From positions 865,239 through 929,238 of the forward strand of contig NZ_JAMSLW010000001.1 in NCBI RefSeq assembly GCF_024643285.1: a stretch of 64,000 bases of DNA, given 5' to 3'. The notes under the pieces were generated by a model. It did not search any database. It saw nothing but the letters and a program-made list of their open reading frames with translations, and had not been told where the DNA came from. Below, in pieces: positions 9,507 through 20,561 of this stretch (positions are counted from its first letter, which is position 1; the number at the start of each line of letters is the position of its first letter). This DNA is from Parapedobacter lycopersici. GTDB lineage: Bacteria; Bacteroidota; Bacteroidia; Sphingobacteriales; Sphingobacteriaceae. Both the position numbers and the translations under genes were made by a program.

Positions 9507-10499
9507 ATGAGCTGGGTACACCGCAATTTACTGAAATTCAAACCCTACTATCAATTTTTGGAGTGGACGAAGGTCGTGGTGCTTCCCGGTTTCGGCTCCC
9601 TCCCGCTGTATACCGTTGCCACCTTTTTTTTTCAGGAAATTGCCCGGGAATCCATCCTCAATAAGGCTTCTTCGCTGGCTTATAATTTTATGCTGGCCAT
9701 TTTTCCGGGAATCATTTTTTTATTTACGCTGATACCGTACATCCCCATCACGAATTTCCAGGAAAAACTGCTTGATTTCATTGAAGTCGTTATGCCCCGC
9801 AATGCCTTCCTTGCTGTAGAGACTACGCTTGAGGACATCGTGCGGAACCAGAACAGTGGGCTGCTGTCGGTAGGTTTTATCCTGGCTACGTTCTTTGCCA
9901 CGAACGGGGTGGGTTCGCTGATGCTTGCCTTCAATAAGGCTTCCCTGGTCAGGGAAAGCCGCAGCTGGGGGCGCCAGCGGGTGGTAGCCATCGGGCTAAC
10001 CATCATGATCATTATTGCATTGGCCATCGGCATGACTATATTTACCGCCGCCGGATATATTATCGGATATCTCCGTGAAAACATCCATATCAATGCGGCT
10101 TTCTGGGGTTTTGTTATTGCCGCTTCACGATGGCTTATCTTATTCGGGATCTACTTTCTTACGGTCAGCATCCTGTATAAATTCGGACCCGCTTCATCGA
10201 GAAGATGGAAATTTTTCAGTCCGGGCGCCATGCTGGCAACCATACTGGCCATCCTTACCTTCTCGGGCTTCGCTTTTTACATCAACCAGTTCGGCGCGTA
10301 TAACAAGCTCTACGGCTCTATCGGTACCCTCATTGTGATCATGATCTGGATTTACCTGAACTCCCTGATCCTACTGGTCGGCTTTGAACTGAATGCCAGC
10401 ATCGCGCTGTCCAAACAGAGCATTAAAATCGTCAAGCCCCGGAATTACAATACATTCAAAGCCAGTCAGCAGGCTGCACAGGAGCATAAAACCAACTAA
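9507..10499 (+). CDS. YihY/BrkB family inner-membrane protein
   Basis: A 330-residue integral membrane protein with about six hydrophobic helices and the YihY/BrkB signature ASSLAYNFMLAIFPGIIFLF near residue 55, FFATNGVGSLMLAFNK near 135, and KFGPASSRRWKFFSPGAMLA near 235. The family was once called ribonuclease BN, which is now known to be wrong; its function is not established. It starts 5 bp after the thioesterase gene and is probably the last gene of the operon that begins with the PASTA gene. A large 11-bp-periodic inverted array begins about 65 bp after the stop codon. Confidence 0.9.
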   Translation: MSWVHRNLLKFKPYYQFLEWTKVVVLPGFGSLPLYTVATFFFQEIARESILNKASSLAYNFMLAIFPGIIFLFTLIPYIPITNFQEKLLDFIEVVMPRNAFLAVETTLEDIVRNQNSGLLSVGFILATFFATNGVGSLMLAFNKASLVRESRSWGRQRVVAIGLTIMIIIALAIGMTIFTAAGYIIGYLRENIHINAAFWGFVIAASRWLILFGIYFLTVSILYKFGPASSRRWKFFSPGAMLATILAILTFSGFAFYINQFGAYNKLYGSIGTLIVIMIWIYLNSLILLVGFELNASIALSKQSIKIVKPRNYNTFKASQQAAQEHKTN

Positions 10500-10563
10500 T
10501 GATGAACAAGGCTACGGACGGTTACTGTCCGTTATTATTTCCAATGGGCTCACCCCGCCGGTA

Positions 10564-10816
10564 TACGGGTATGCATTGACAGGTATTCGGGATTTTTACG
10601 GGATTCCTTCGGGGTTGCCTCGGGACTTGTTCGGCACTTGTTCGAAGCGCTTCGGAATGCAAACGGTTGCACCCGAAGCAGTGTCGAAGCGGAGTCGAAG
10701 CCCGGTCGAAGCCATCCCGAACAAGCGTCGAACAAGTCCCGAAGGAATCCCGAAGCCCCCTCGAACAAGGGTCGAACACTCCCCGAAGCCCAGCCGACAC
10801 CGCGCCGAACAGGCTT
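10564..10816. repeat. Large inverted array of 11-bp degenerate units (TTCG arm / CGAA arm)
   Basis: The right arm has a CGAA core at exactly 11-bp steps from 10674 to 10806: thirteen units, one of which reads CGAC (10795). Most units read YCGAA followed by G or C, then mostly C or A, with variable filler. The left arm carries the reverse-complement core: TTCG, TACG or CTCG at 10586, 10597, 10608, 10619, 10630 and 10641, again at 11-bp steps. A further core at 10651 is out of step by one base, and a fainter outlier lies at 10564. At the centre, CTTCGG (10650-10655) pairs with CCGAAG (10673-10678) around TGCAA-ACGG-TTGCA (10658-10671). The whole array can therefore fold as a long imperfect hairpin. 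Eleven is not a multiple of three, which argues against coding. I do not recognise it as a named family. Confidence 0.9.
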
Positions 10817-10909
10817 TTATATCGTCACCGGACACCCCCCGAACGGGAATCACCTGTCACAGATTACGAAAAAAACAACGAATAACTACCTAGTAATAAA
10901 ACTTTTTCA

Positions 10910-10917
10910 TACCTTTG
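10910..10917 (+). promoter_or_regulatory. Predicted -7 element of the rpsA promoter
   Basis: TACCTTTG matches TAnnTTTG exactly and lies 41 bp before the rpsA start. No clear TTG sits 19-21 bp upstream, so this is a one-box match. Transcription would begin at about 10923, right at the leader hairpin. Confidence 0.5.
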
Positions 10918-10921
10918 CAGT

Positions 10922-10937
10922 CCCGATAAAAATCGGG
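10922..10937 (+). promoter_or_regulatory. Perfect stem-loop at the 5' end of the predicted rpsA leader
   Basis: CCCGAT (10922-10927) and ATCGGG (10932-10937) form a 6-bp perfect stem with an AAAA loop, followed by AAAGGAG (10938-10944) and 13 nt to the rpsA ATG. The hairpin sits where transcription is predicted to begin. It could stabilise the messenger or be a site for S1 autoregulation; neither is shown by the sequence alone. Confidence 0.45.
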
Positions 10938-10957
10938 AAAAGGAGACAAATCAATTA

Positions 10958-12901
10958 ATGGCAAAAAAACAAGAAGTAGAAAAAGAACTGGCAGCAAAAA
11001 AAGCTGAGCTTCAGGGCGCCGAGGACACCTTGGTGAAAGAACGGGAAGACATCGAATCAGAAGCTGATTCGAATCTGATCGATGAAATCAAATCGACCGC
11101 CTGGAGCACCCCTGATTCCGATTTCGATTGGGAAAAGGACGACAAAGGCTTCAGCAACTACAGCGACGAAGAGCGCTCGAAGTTGGAAGAATTGTACGCA
11201 GGCACATTTAACTCCATCAACAAGGGTGAAATCGTGCAGGGTACCGTGGTATCCATCAACAACAAGGATGTGGTATTGAACATTGGCTTCAAGTCAGACG
11301 GTTTGGTATCGCTTTCCGAGTTCCGCGACACGCCCGATTTAAAAATCGGCGACGCCGTGGATGTGTATGTGGAATCACAGGAAGACGCCAACGGACAGCT
11401 GGTGTTGTCACGCAAGCGGGCAAAAACCCAGAAATCCTGGGAAGAAATCAACGAAGCGCTTGAAAATGATACCATCATTGATGGCTTCGTGAAAAGCCGT
11501 ACCAAAGGTGGCCTGATTGTGGACATCAAAGGTGTGGAAGCATTCCTGCCCGGATCACAGATTGACATTAAGCCGATACGCGACTACGATATTTACGTGG
11601 GTAAAACCATGGAGTTCAAAGTGGTCAAAATCAATCACGAATTCAAGAACGTGGTTGTTTCGCATAAAGTACTTATTGAAGACGACCTGGAAAACCAAAA
11701 ATCCGAGATCGTCTCCAAACTTGAAAAAGGACAGGTGCTTGAAGGAACCGTTAAAAACATCACTGATTTCGGTGTGTTCATCGACCTTGGTGGCGTAGAC
11801 GGCCTGTTGCACATTACCGATATTTCATGGGGCCGCATCGAGCATCCGCGTGAGGTATTGGCCCTGGATCAAACCATTAACGTGGTGGTACTGGATTTTG
11901 ACGACGAGAAAAAACGCATTGCACTCGGCCTGAAACAACTTACCGAACATCCTTGGGAATCCCTGGATACCGCATTGGAAATAGGTTCCAAAGTAAAAGG
12001 CAAGATTGTAACGGTAGCCGATTACGGAGCATTCCTCGAAATCACACCGGGTGTGGAAGGATTGATCCACGTATCCGAAATGTCTTGGTCACAAAGCCTC
12101 CGCAGCCCGCAGGAATTCCTGAAAGTGGGCGACGAAGTGGAAGCCGTGATCCTCACACTGGATCGCGATGACCGCAAGATGAGCTTGGGTATCAAACAAT
12201 TGACCCCTGACCCTTGGAAAAACATCGCCGATCGTTACCCCATTGGATCGAAGCAAAAAGCCGTTGTTAAAAACATGACCAACTTCGGTGTGTTTGTAGA
12301 ACTCGAAGAAGGAATCGACGGCCTGATCCACATTTCCGACCTTTCCTGGTCCAAAAAGATCAACCACCCCAATGAGTTCACCAAAGTTGGTGAAGAGCTG
12401 GAAGTGGTCGTATTGGAACTCGACGAGGAAAACCGGAAGCTGAGCCTGGGACACAAGCAGTTGGAGGAAAACCCATGGGATACTTTCGAAACCATTTTCA
12501 CACTGGATTCCATCCATCAGGGAACGGTAATCAAAGTAGGTGAAAAAGGTAACATCGTATCACTGCCCTACGGCGTTGAAGGTTTCTGCCCGGCTAAACA
12601 CAGCGTGAAAGAAGACGGAAGTTCCCTGAAACTGGATGAAACGGCTGATTTTAAAATCATCGAATTCAACAAAGAGAACAAACGTCTGGTGATTTCGCAT
12701 TCCCGCATCTGGGAAGACCAACGCGCCGAAGCACGGATGGAGGATTTCAACAACCGTAAGAAAGAAGCCAAAGCTGCTTCCTCTGCCGTGAAGAAAGTGA
12801 AAGAATCCGTTGAGAAGTCCACTTTGGGCGACCTGGATGTGCTTGCACAGCTGAAAGAGCAGTTGGAAGACGAAGAAAGCGCTAAAAAAGCGAAAAAATA
12901 A
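10958..12901 (+). CDS. rpsA: 30S ribosomal protein S1
   Basis: A 647-residue S1 protein with six S1 RNA-binding repeats, roughly at residues 85-157, 170-240, 255-325, 342-412, 428-500 and 515-585. Repeats 3-5 are the best conserved (for example GVFIDLGGVDGLLHITDISW). An acidic, partly coiled-coil N-terminal extension of about 80 residues and a charged lysine-rich tail complete it, as is usual in Bacteroidota, where the protein is longer than the 557 residues of E. coli. It recruits mRNA to the 30S subunit. An AAGGAG about 13 nt before the ATG is one of the few Shine-Dalgarno-like sequences here. It is monocistronic, ended by a strong terminator. Confidence 0.97.
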   Translation: MAKKQEVEKELAAKKAELQGAEDTLVKEREDIESEADSNLIDEIKSTAWSTPDSDFDWEKDDKGFSNYSDEERSKLEELYAGTFNSINKGEIVQGTVVSINNKDVVLNIGFKSDGLVSLSEFRDTPDLKIGDAVDVYVESQEDANGQLVLSRKRAKTQKSWEEINEALENDTIIDGFVKSRTKGGLIVDIKGVEAFLPGSQIDIKPIRDYDIYVGKTMEFKVVKINHEFKNVVVSHKVLIEDDLENQKSEIVSKLEKGQVLEGTVKNITDFGVFIDLGGVDGLLHITDISWGRIEHPREVLALDQTINVVVLDFDDEKKRIALGLKQLTEHPWESLDTALEIGSKVKGKIVTVADYGAFLEITPGVEGLIHVSEMSWSQSLRSPQEFLKVGDEVEAVILTLDRDDRKMSLGIKQLTPDPWKNIADRYPIGSKQKAVVKNMTNFGVFVELEEGIDGLIHISDLSWSKKINHPNEFTKVGEELEVVVLELDEENRKLSLGHKQLEENPWDTFETIFTLDSIHQGTVIKVGEKGNIVSLPYGVEGFCPAKHSVKEDGSSLKLDETADFKIIEFNKENKRLVISHSRIWEDQRAEARMEDFNNRKKEAKAASSAVKKVKESVEKSTLGDLDVLAQLKEQLEDEESAKKAKK

Positions 12902-12931
12902 CGCAGACAGCGGAATATAATACCACTGTTG

Positions 12932-12970
12932 AAACTCCCACTACGCCCTGTGCATAGTGGGAGTTTTTTT
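12932..12970 (+). terminator. Intrinsic terminator of rpsA
   Basis: AAACTCCCACTA pairs perfectly with TAGTGGGAGTTT around an 11-nt loop and ends in a run of T (12964-12970). It lies 30 bp after the rpsA stop codon. Confidence 0.9.
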
Positions 12971-13093
12971 ATGCGCGATGCGCTGGTTTTCATGGAAACT
13001 TTACCGAAGTTTGTTTAACGATAACGGAACGCTCTGCTACGCCGGCTCCGTGGTTACCTGGAGCCGGTCAGTGAAGCACATGAATGACACGAT

Positions 13094-13654
13094 ATGCAGG
13101 AACGCTGGAAAGAAGAACTGGAGCTGCTGCTGGCCATCCTCCGAAAAACACCGATGGTAGAAACTACCAAATGGGGCATACCGGTATTTACATTCAACGG
13201 ACGGAATGTCGTGGGAATCGCCGGTTTCAAGTCCCACTTCACGCTGTGGTTCTACAACGGCGTGTTTCTCCGGGACAGCCACCATGTGCTCACCAATGCA
13301 CAGGAAGGTAAGACAAATGCCCTTCGTCAGTGGCGGTTTACAGCACGTGAGCAGATCAACGAAGCGCTGATCCGCGCCTATGTTGAGGAAGCGATGGCGA
13401 ATGAGGCCGAAGGAAGAACCTGGAAACCGCAGCCGAAAGGAAAACTGCCCATCCCGCCCCAACTTGAGGATGCGTTAGCGGACGATGCCCTTCGGCGGCA
13501 TTTCGAAAACCTGAGCCCATACCGGCAGAACGAATATGCTGCCTATATTTCCGAGGCCAAGCAGGAAGCCACACGGTTATCCCGGATCGAAAAAATCAAG
13601 CCGCTGATCCTGCAGGGGATTGGACTTCACGATAAGTACAAAAACAAAAAATAG
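13094..13654 (+). CDS. DUF1801/YdeI (OmdA-associated) family protein
   Basis: A 186-residue cytoplasmic protein. Its first two thirds resemble the DUF1801 fold (WGIPVFTFNGRNVVGIAGFKSHFTLWFYNG region). Its end resembles the bacteriocin-protection YdeI/OmdA helix bundle (LEDALADDALRRHFENLSPYRQNEYAAYISEAKQEATRLSRIEKI, where the pattern of short helices ending in RIEKI is typical). The biochemical role is unknown. It lies 5 bp upstream of another DUF1801 gene, with which it probably forms an operon. The start ATG at 13094 gives a normal N-terminus. Confidence 0.82.
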   Translation: MQERWKEELELLLAILRKTPMVETTKWGIPVFTFNGRNVVGIAGFKSHFTLWFYNGVFLRDSHHVLTNAQEGKTNALRQWRFTAREQINEALIRAYVEEAMANEAEGRTWKPQPKGKLPIPPQLEDALADDALRRHFENLSPYRQNEYAAYISEAKQEATRLSRIEKIKPLILQGIGLHDKYKNKK

Positions 13655-13659
13655 CTTCG

Positions 13660-14091
13660 ATGGCCAATACAGCGAATAAAACCGTGGAAACCACGGAAAA
13701 TGTGTTCAATTTTATCCGCACCGTGGCCGATGACACCCGGCGGGAGGATAGCCTGCGGCTAATTGCCATCATAACGTCCGAAACCGGTCTGGAACCCCGT
13801 ATGTGGGGTACGAACATCGTGGGTTTCGGCCGGTACCATTACCGGTACGACAGTGGACACGAGGGTGATGCACCCCTCGTCGGTTTTTCGCCACGCAAGC
13901 AGGAACTGGTGCTCTACCTCGCCGCTGACTTTGAGGGGCGGACAGCATTGCTGCACGATTTAGGCAAGCACCGGAGCGGAAAGGCCTGTGTCTACCTGAA
14001 AAAGCTGGCCGATGCAAATGAACAGGTGTTGCGGAAGATGATTACTGCCACGGTGGACTGGATAGGCAGGCACTACCCGGATGGCCGCTGA
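13660..14091 (+). CDS. DUF1801 domain-containing protein
   Basis: A 143-residue protein made of one DUF1801 domain. The recognisable core is EPRMWGTNIVGFGRYHYRYDSGHEG followed by LVGFSPRKQELVLYL and LGKHRSGKACVYLKKL. These are the phosphate-like-loop and basic patches seen across the family. No function has been assigned to the family, to my knowledge. It starts 5 bp after the YdeI-like gene, so two members of the same superfamily lie in tandem, possibly from an old duplication followed by divergence. Confidence 0.85.
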   Translation: MANTANKTVETTENVFNFIRTVADDTRREDSLRLIAIITSETGLEPRMWGTNIVGFGRYHYRYDSGHEGDAPLVGFSPRKQELVLYLAADFEGRTALLHDLGKHRSGKACVYLKKLADANEQVLRKMITATVDWIGRHYPDGR

Positions 14092-14134
14092 CGGCGCCCA
14101 TCGCTCCGAAACAGCTACCCGCGCGATATGGACA

Positions 14135-14168
14135 TAAAAAAGGAGCTTTCCGTTATCCGGAAAGCTCC
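14135..14168 (-). terminator. Intrinsic terminator of icd
   Basis: On the minus strand GGAGCTTTCCGG (14167-14156) pairs with CGGAAAGCTCC (14152-14142) and is followed directly by a T run (14140-14135). It lies 22 bp after the icd stop and faces the DUF1801 gene. Confidence 0.85.
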
Positions 14169-14189
14169 CTTATGGAAAGAACCTCTTAT

Positions 14190-16505
<2,316 letters not shown>

Positions 16506-16518
16506 GAGGAAATAGGTA

Positions 16519-18420
16519 TTAACCTGTGCGCTGGCGCAGGGAATAACGGCCGTCTTCGGCCCTGACCCTGCCCTGATCCAGGTATTGCCCCAGTATGCGG
16601 ACCCAATCCGCTTCATCGCCAAGCTGTGCCTTCGATACCAGCTCGTGAACCGTCATCGGACCATGTGTTTCCAGCAGCTGGATGAGCTCCCGGCCGATTT
16701 TCTCTTCGTCGCCCGCTTTCTTCTGCGAACGGATACACCGGTCGCAGCTTCCGCATGGCGGGGCATCGGATTCATCAAAATAGGTCAGCAGGTAACTGCT
16801 CCGGCAGCCGGCCGTCTCGAGGTATCCAAACACACTGTCAAGCTGTCCGCGTTTGACGGTTTTACGCGTTTCAATGTATTGCCGGTCGATATGCAGGTGC
16901 CGGTTATCTACGCGCGGACGGAGAAAAGTCAGCTGGGGGTGGTCCGTTTTAGGTAAATAGCTTATTATTTCAAGCTGTTGAAGCTGCTCCAGGGATTGCA
17001 CCACCGCTTTGTAGCTGGTTCCGGTCCGTTTTGCCAGCTCCTGTTCCCGGATCGGAACGTAATGGTCGAACGCTCCGCCGTAACTTCGCAGCAATGTTTT
17101 GATGAGGTTGTCGAACCGGGCATACTGCACCTGAAATTTATACAGTTCCTGTGCATTTGTCTCCATTTTTACCCGTGATGGCAGGTATACACTGTCGGAG
17201 ACGCTGATCCAGCCGTCGCGCTCCAGGAATTTCAGGGCATTGAGTGTCTGGATTGCATCCAGTTTGTATTTATTGCAGAAATCGCCGATATCAAAATCGA
17301 GCACCAGCTGCTCACCTGCTCCGTAAGCCAGCTGGTAGTAATTCCCAAGCCGCTGGTAGACCATGGCGATGAAATCGACCGGAGGAAAGCTTAACGTAAA
17401 TGCGTTTTCCAGCCGGACACGGTCGCTCTTGTGGTAGAGCAGCACGGTATGTGCCTTCCGTTCGTCGCGGCCTGCCCTTCCGGCCTCCTGGTAATAGGCC
17501 TCCAGCGTATCCGGCAGGTCAAGGTGGATGACAAACCGGACATCGGGTTTGTCGATGCCCATGCCGAACGCATTCGTCGCCACAATAACGCGGGTGTGGT
17601 TGTTTTTCCAGGCCGCCTGTTTCTCCATGCGCAACGGTGTTTCGAGGCCTGCGTGATAGAAATCCGCCGAAATTCCTTCATGGAGCAGGAAGCGGGTTAC
17701 CTCCTGTGTTTCCCGGCGGTTGCGCACATACACGATGCCGCTGCCGCCGATCCGGCGGATGATGCGGAGCATCCGGCCCATTTTATCCTCTTCTTCAAAG
17801 ACCATGTAAGCCAGGTTTCCGCGGAAGAAACTTTTCCGGAACACCTGCTTTTGTGAAAACGCCAGCTTTTCCTGGATATCGGTAACAACTTCGGACGTAG
17901 CGGTGGCTGTCAGCGCAAGGAAAGGTACCCCGGGGTGCAGCAGCCGCAGCTGTGCGATGTTCAGGTAAGCGGGACGAAAGTCATAACCCCATTGCGAAAT
18001 GCAATGTGCCTCGTCTACCGCATAGAGGTTGACCCGCATGTGGCGTATTCTTTCCTGCACGATGTCGCTCGAAAGCCGCTCGGGTGAGAGGTACAGGAAT
18101 TTAACCGATCCATAGATGCAGTTGTCGAGTGCGATGTCCACCTCCCGCTTTGTCATTCCGGAAAAAATGGCGACGGCGGAAATCCCCCTGGCCTTAAGCT
18201 GTTCCACCTGATCTTTCATCAGTGCTATCAGCGGCGTGATGACCACGCATATCCCGTCACGTGCCAGCGCGGGAACCTGAAAGCAGATTGATTTGCCCCC
18301 GCCGGTTGGCATCAGCGCAAGCGTATCCCGTCCGTCCAGTACCGATTGGATAATCGACTCCTGCAGGGGGCGGAATGCGTCGTATTGCCAGTATTTTTTG
18401 AGGATAGCGGCGATGTTCAT
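16519..18420 (-). CDS. recQ: RecQ-family ATP-dependent DNA helicase
   Basis: A 633-residue 3'-5' superfamily 2 helicase acting in recombination and replication-fork repair. Walker A is TGGGKS at 39-44, the Walker B box DEAH at 136-139, followed by CISQWGYDFRPAY (aromatic-rich loop), and motif VI is QEAGRAGRDE. The RecQ zinc-binding cysteines are clear (CGSCDRC near residue 555), with a winged-helix region around them. The C-terminus is short and no HRDC domain is evident, as in several Bacteroidota RecQ proteins. Its ATG overlaps the comEC stop codon by 4 bp, so it is translated behind comEC from a common message. Confidence 0.95.
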   Translation of the reverse strand: MNIAAILKKYWQYDAFRPLQESIIQSVLDGRDTLALMPTGGGKSICFQVPALARDGICVVITPLIALMKDQVEQLKARGISAVAIFSGMTKREVDIALDNCIYGSVKFLYLSPERLSSDIVQERIRHMRVNLYAVDEAHCISQWGYDFRPAYLNIAQLRLLHPGVPFLALTATATSEVVTDIQEKLAFSQKQVFRKSFFRGNLAYMVFEEEDKMGRMLRIIRRIGGSGIVYVRNRRETQEVTRFLLHEGISADFYHAGLETPLRMEKQAAWKNNHTRVIVATNAFGMGIDKPDVRFVIHLDLPDTLEAYYQEAGRAGRDERKAHTVLLYHKSDRVRLENAFTLSFPPVDFIAMVYQRLGNYYQLAYGAGEQLVLDFDIGDFCNKYKLDAIQTLNALKFLERDGWISVSDSVYLPSRVKMETNAQELYKFQVQYARFDNLIKTLLRSYGGAFDHYVPIREQELAKRTGTSYKAVVQSLEQLQQLEIISYLPKTDHPQLTFLRPRVDNRHLHIDRQYIETRKTVKRGQLDSVFGYLETAGCRSSYLLTYFDESDAPPCGSCDRCIRSQKKAGDEEKIGRELIQLLETHGPMTVHELVSKAQLGDEADWVRILGQYLDQGRVRAEDGRYSLRQRTG

Positions 18421-20561
18421 GGCAACGGTGCTTCAGTTGGCCAAACATACGCAAAATTGCGCTTCAATACATAAACGGGAACACCTGCGCTTTTCGCTTC
18501 CGCGGTAAAACGGGCAATGGTACGGTCGTAATTGGAACCATCCAGTACCAGTTGCCGGAAAGAAAATACCTGCCGCAGTTCATCCAGTCCTACGTGCGGA
18601 TTATTCCGCAACAGCAGGATATCCACATCCAGCCGACCATGATACGACTTTTCATTATCGTAAACGAGGACGCGCCTGTCGCCGAACTGGATCAGGCCTG
18701 ACCGGATATAGAGCCGGTCGTCCCGGTATCTGCGGTCCTGCCGTATAAAATGAATGCGGTTGGCGGCAACAGCGGATTCCAGCTCCGGCATTACCCGGAA
18801 CCGGATGGTAGGGTGATCGGCAGCAGGCAGGTCACTGTAGAGCCACGCGTCATCCGGTCCGATAAAACCGATTGCCATATGACGGCCTGTATTAAACAGC
18901 ACTACTTCATGCCTGCCGACCTTTCCGGATTCACTTAGGCTGGACGAAAAACCCAGCAGCAGGATAACTCCAAGCGCGCCATACAGCATGCGCTTACTGC
19001 GCCCGGAGCATGCCCGCACAAACAGGATAATACCCAGGTAAAGCAGCAGGCTTTCCCACCAGGACATCCGGATGCCGGCAATACGCGCCAGGGGCCACTG
19101 GGCCATGCTGTCCAGGAGCCAATAGGTCAGCAAAATCAGGTATTCCAGCAACTGTCCGATCCAGGTTAAATATTCGCCGTAAGGCAGTAACAGCAGGGCA
19201 AACCCCAGGTACATGATGGCGCTTACCGGCAGGACGATCAGCAGGTTGGCCGGTAGGAAATAAAGCGGAAACTGGTGAAAGTAATAAGCTGCCAGTGGCC
19301 CTGCACCGGCCTGTGCAGCAACGGACATTCCTGCGTAGTCTGCTACCGGCCTGAGGTAAGGATGACGGAGGGGAAACATACGCTGCAGGGTGGGAAGCAG
19401 GAAGACCATGCCCAGCACAGCCAGATACGACAGCTGAAATCCAATATCAGCCAGCCATTTGGGATGGTACCACAACAGGAGAAATGCCGAAGCAGCAATG
19501 CTGTTATATTGCTGGTGTGACAACCCAAAGCCGGTCGCCAACACGATCATACTGATCATCATGGAAGCCCGCAACACGGCAGGTGAAAAACCGGTGAGCA
19601 GCGCATAGCCCCAGATCCCGGCGAGCAGCAGCATCAACCGGGCAATCCGGCCGTAAGTACCGCCGCCCATCCGGCCAAGTAGTTTGGCCAGCAGCCAGCA
19701 TACGATAACCACATGCATGCCGGATACACTTAACACATGGATGGTACCTGTGACGGAGAATGAATCAATCAGTTCCGGACTCAGGGTTGCCCGGTAGCCC
19801 AGGATCAGCGTGGACGCCACCGAAAGGGCAACACTGTCGGAGAGGCAACGGGCAAATTTAGCAACCATGCGCGCACGCAGCGCCAGCGCACGGGCGACCA
19901 GGGGGTGGCCACCACGCGAATCCAGTTTATGTACATCCATAGCGGGCAAATAGGCCTGGTGCCAGGTATTCTGATTGGCCAGGTAGCGCCTGTAATCCAT
20001 CTCACCGGGGTTATACGGTGGTTCGACCGCTTCGTAATCCGCGGGAATGACCAACCGGTCGCCATAGGCAAATGGCGACCGTCCCATACGGTCTTCGCGG
20101 CGGATGGTCAGCATCAGCATACCTGAACAACCCATAAGCGTATCCGCCCCCTTGCAATGGGTTATGGCCAAGGGAAACCGGATATGCCCGTCACGGACCG
20201 AAGGTTCATCTGCAATATAGCCCAGCAGTGCTGTGGACCGGGCACGACTGAAATGCGTGGCATCAACCGCCGGATCGGGCTGCCATACACGCACCCAGCC
20301 CGAAGCAGCGAGGAACAGGAGAAAAAAAACTCCGGGTATCCCAGCGTACCGGTGGCCCCATAACCTACCAAAGCAGGCTATTGCCAGAAAAATAACCAGG
20401 GAGGCCAGGCATACCGTTACAAGGGCTGCATAAACCACGTGTGTCGGAGCGATCAGGTTCCCCGCGATGATTCCGGAGGAAAGCGCTAACAGGAACCGGA
20501 CAAAGGGAATGTGTCCGCTATAAACCGCACGATCCGGCGTTATTTCGGTTGGTTGAAACAA
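18417..20561 (-). CDS. comEC: ComEC/Rec2 family competence-type membrane channel
   Basis: A 714-residue multi-helix protein with a DUF4131-like N-terminal region (residues 20-200) and the Competence domain (about 225-500) containing HVLSVSGMHVVIVCWLLAKLL. In naturally competent bacteria ComEC passes single-stranded DNA through the inner membrane. The C-terminal 150 residues do not show the HxHxDH metal site of the metallo-beta-lactamase domain found in longer ComEC proteins. The frame starts with TTG at 20561 and has no in-frame ATG near it, so a non-ATG start is likely. TACCTTAG at 20610-20603 (minus strand) is one base from a -7 element. recQ overlaps its end by 4 bp. Confidence 0.9.
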   Translation of the reverse strand: MFQPTEITPDRAVYSGHIPFVRFLLALSSGIIAGNLIAPTHVVYAALVTVCLASLVIFLAIACFGRLWGHRYAGIPGVFFLLFLAASGWVRVWQPDPAVDATHFSRARSTALLGYIADEPSVRDGHIRFPLAITHCKGADTLMGCSGMLMLTIRREDRMGRSPFAYGDRLVIPADYEAVEPPYNPGEMDYRRYLANQNTWHQAYLPAMDVHKLDSRGGHPLVARALALRARMVAKFARCLSDSVALSVASTLILGYRATLSPELIDSFSVTGTIHVLSVSGMHVVIVCWLLAKLLGRMGGGTYGRIARLMLLLAGIWGYALLTGFSPAVLRASMMISMIVLATGFGLSHQQYNSIAASAFLLLWYHPKWLADIGFQLSYLAVLGMVFLLPTLQRMFPLRHPYLRPVADYAGMSVAAQAGAGPLAAYYFHQFPLYFLPANLLIVLPVSAIMYLGFALLLLPYGEYLTWIGQLLEYLILLTYWLLDSMAQWPLARIAGIRMSWWESLLLYLGIILFVRACSGRSKRMLYGALGVILLLGFSSSLSESGKVGRHEVVLFNTGRHMAIGFIGPDDAWLYSDLPAADHPTIRFRVMPELESAVAANRIHFIRQDRRYRDDRLYIRSGLIQFGDRRVLVYDNEKSYHGRLDVDILLLRNNPHVGLDELRQVFSFRQLVLDGSNYDRTIARFTAEAKSAGVPVYVLKRNFAYVWPTEAPLP

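Larger units (their letters stand above)
10500..10957. other. 458-bp intergenic region between the BrkB gene and rpsA
   Basis: No credible gene is present. About 250 bp (10564-10816) is the 11-bp phased inverted array described separately. The remainder holds the presumed rpsA promoter and 5' leader. Open frames appear here in most of the six frames at once, because the repeat units lack stop codons. They show no protein-like composition or homology and change frame with every unit. Confidence 0.85.

Noticed and set aside
10564-10816. CRISPR array as explanation for the phased repeats
   Set aside because: Units are 11 bp, degenerate, without spacers of 25-40 bp, arranged in two inverted arms, and no cas genes are nearby.
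10393-10958. Several overlapping open frames of 70-166 residues on both strands between the BrkB gene and rpsA
   Set aside because: They exist because the 11-bp units contain no stop codons. The frame changes with each unit and the products are low-complexity Ser/Pro/Arg-rich strings. The region is better explained as a non-coding phased array.
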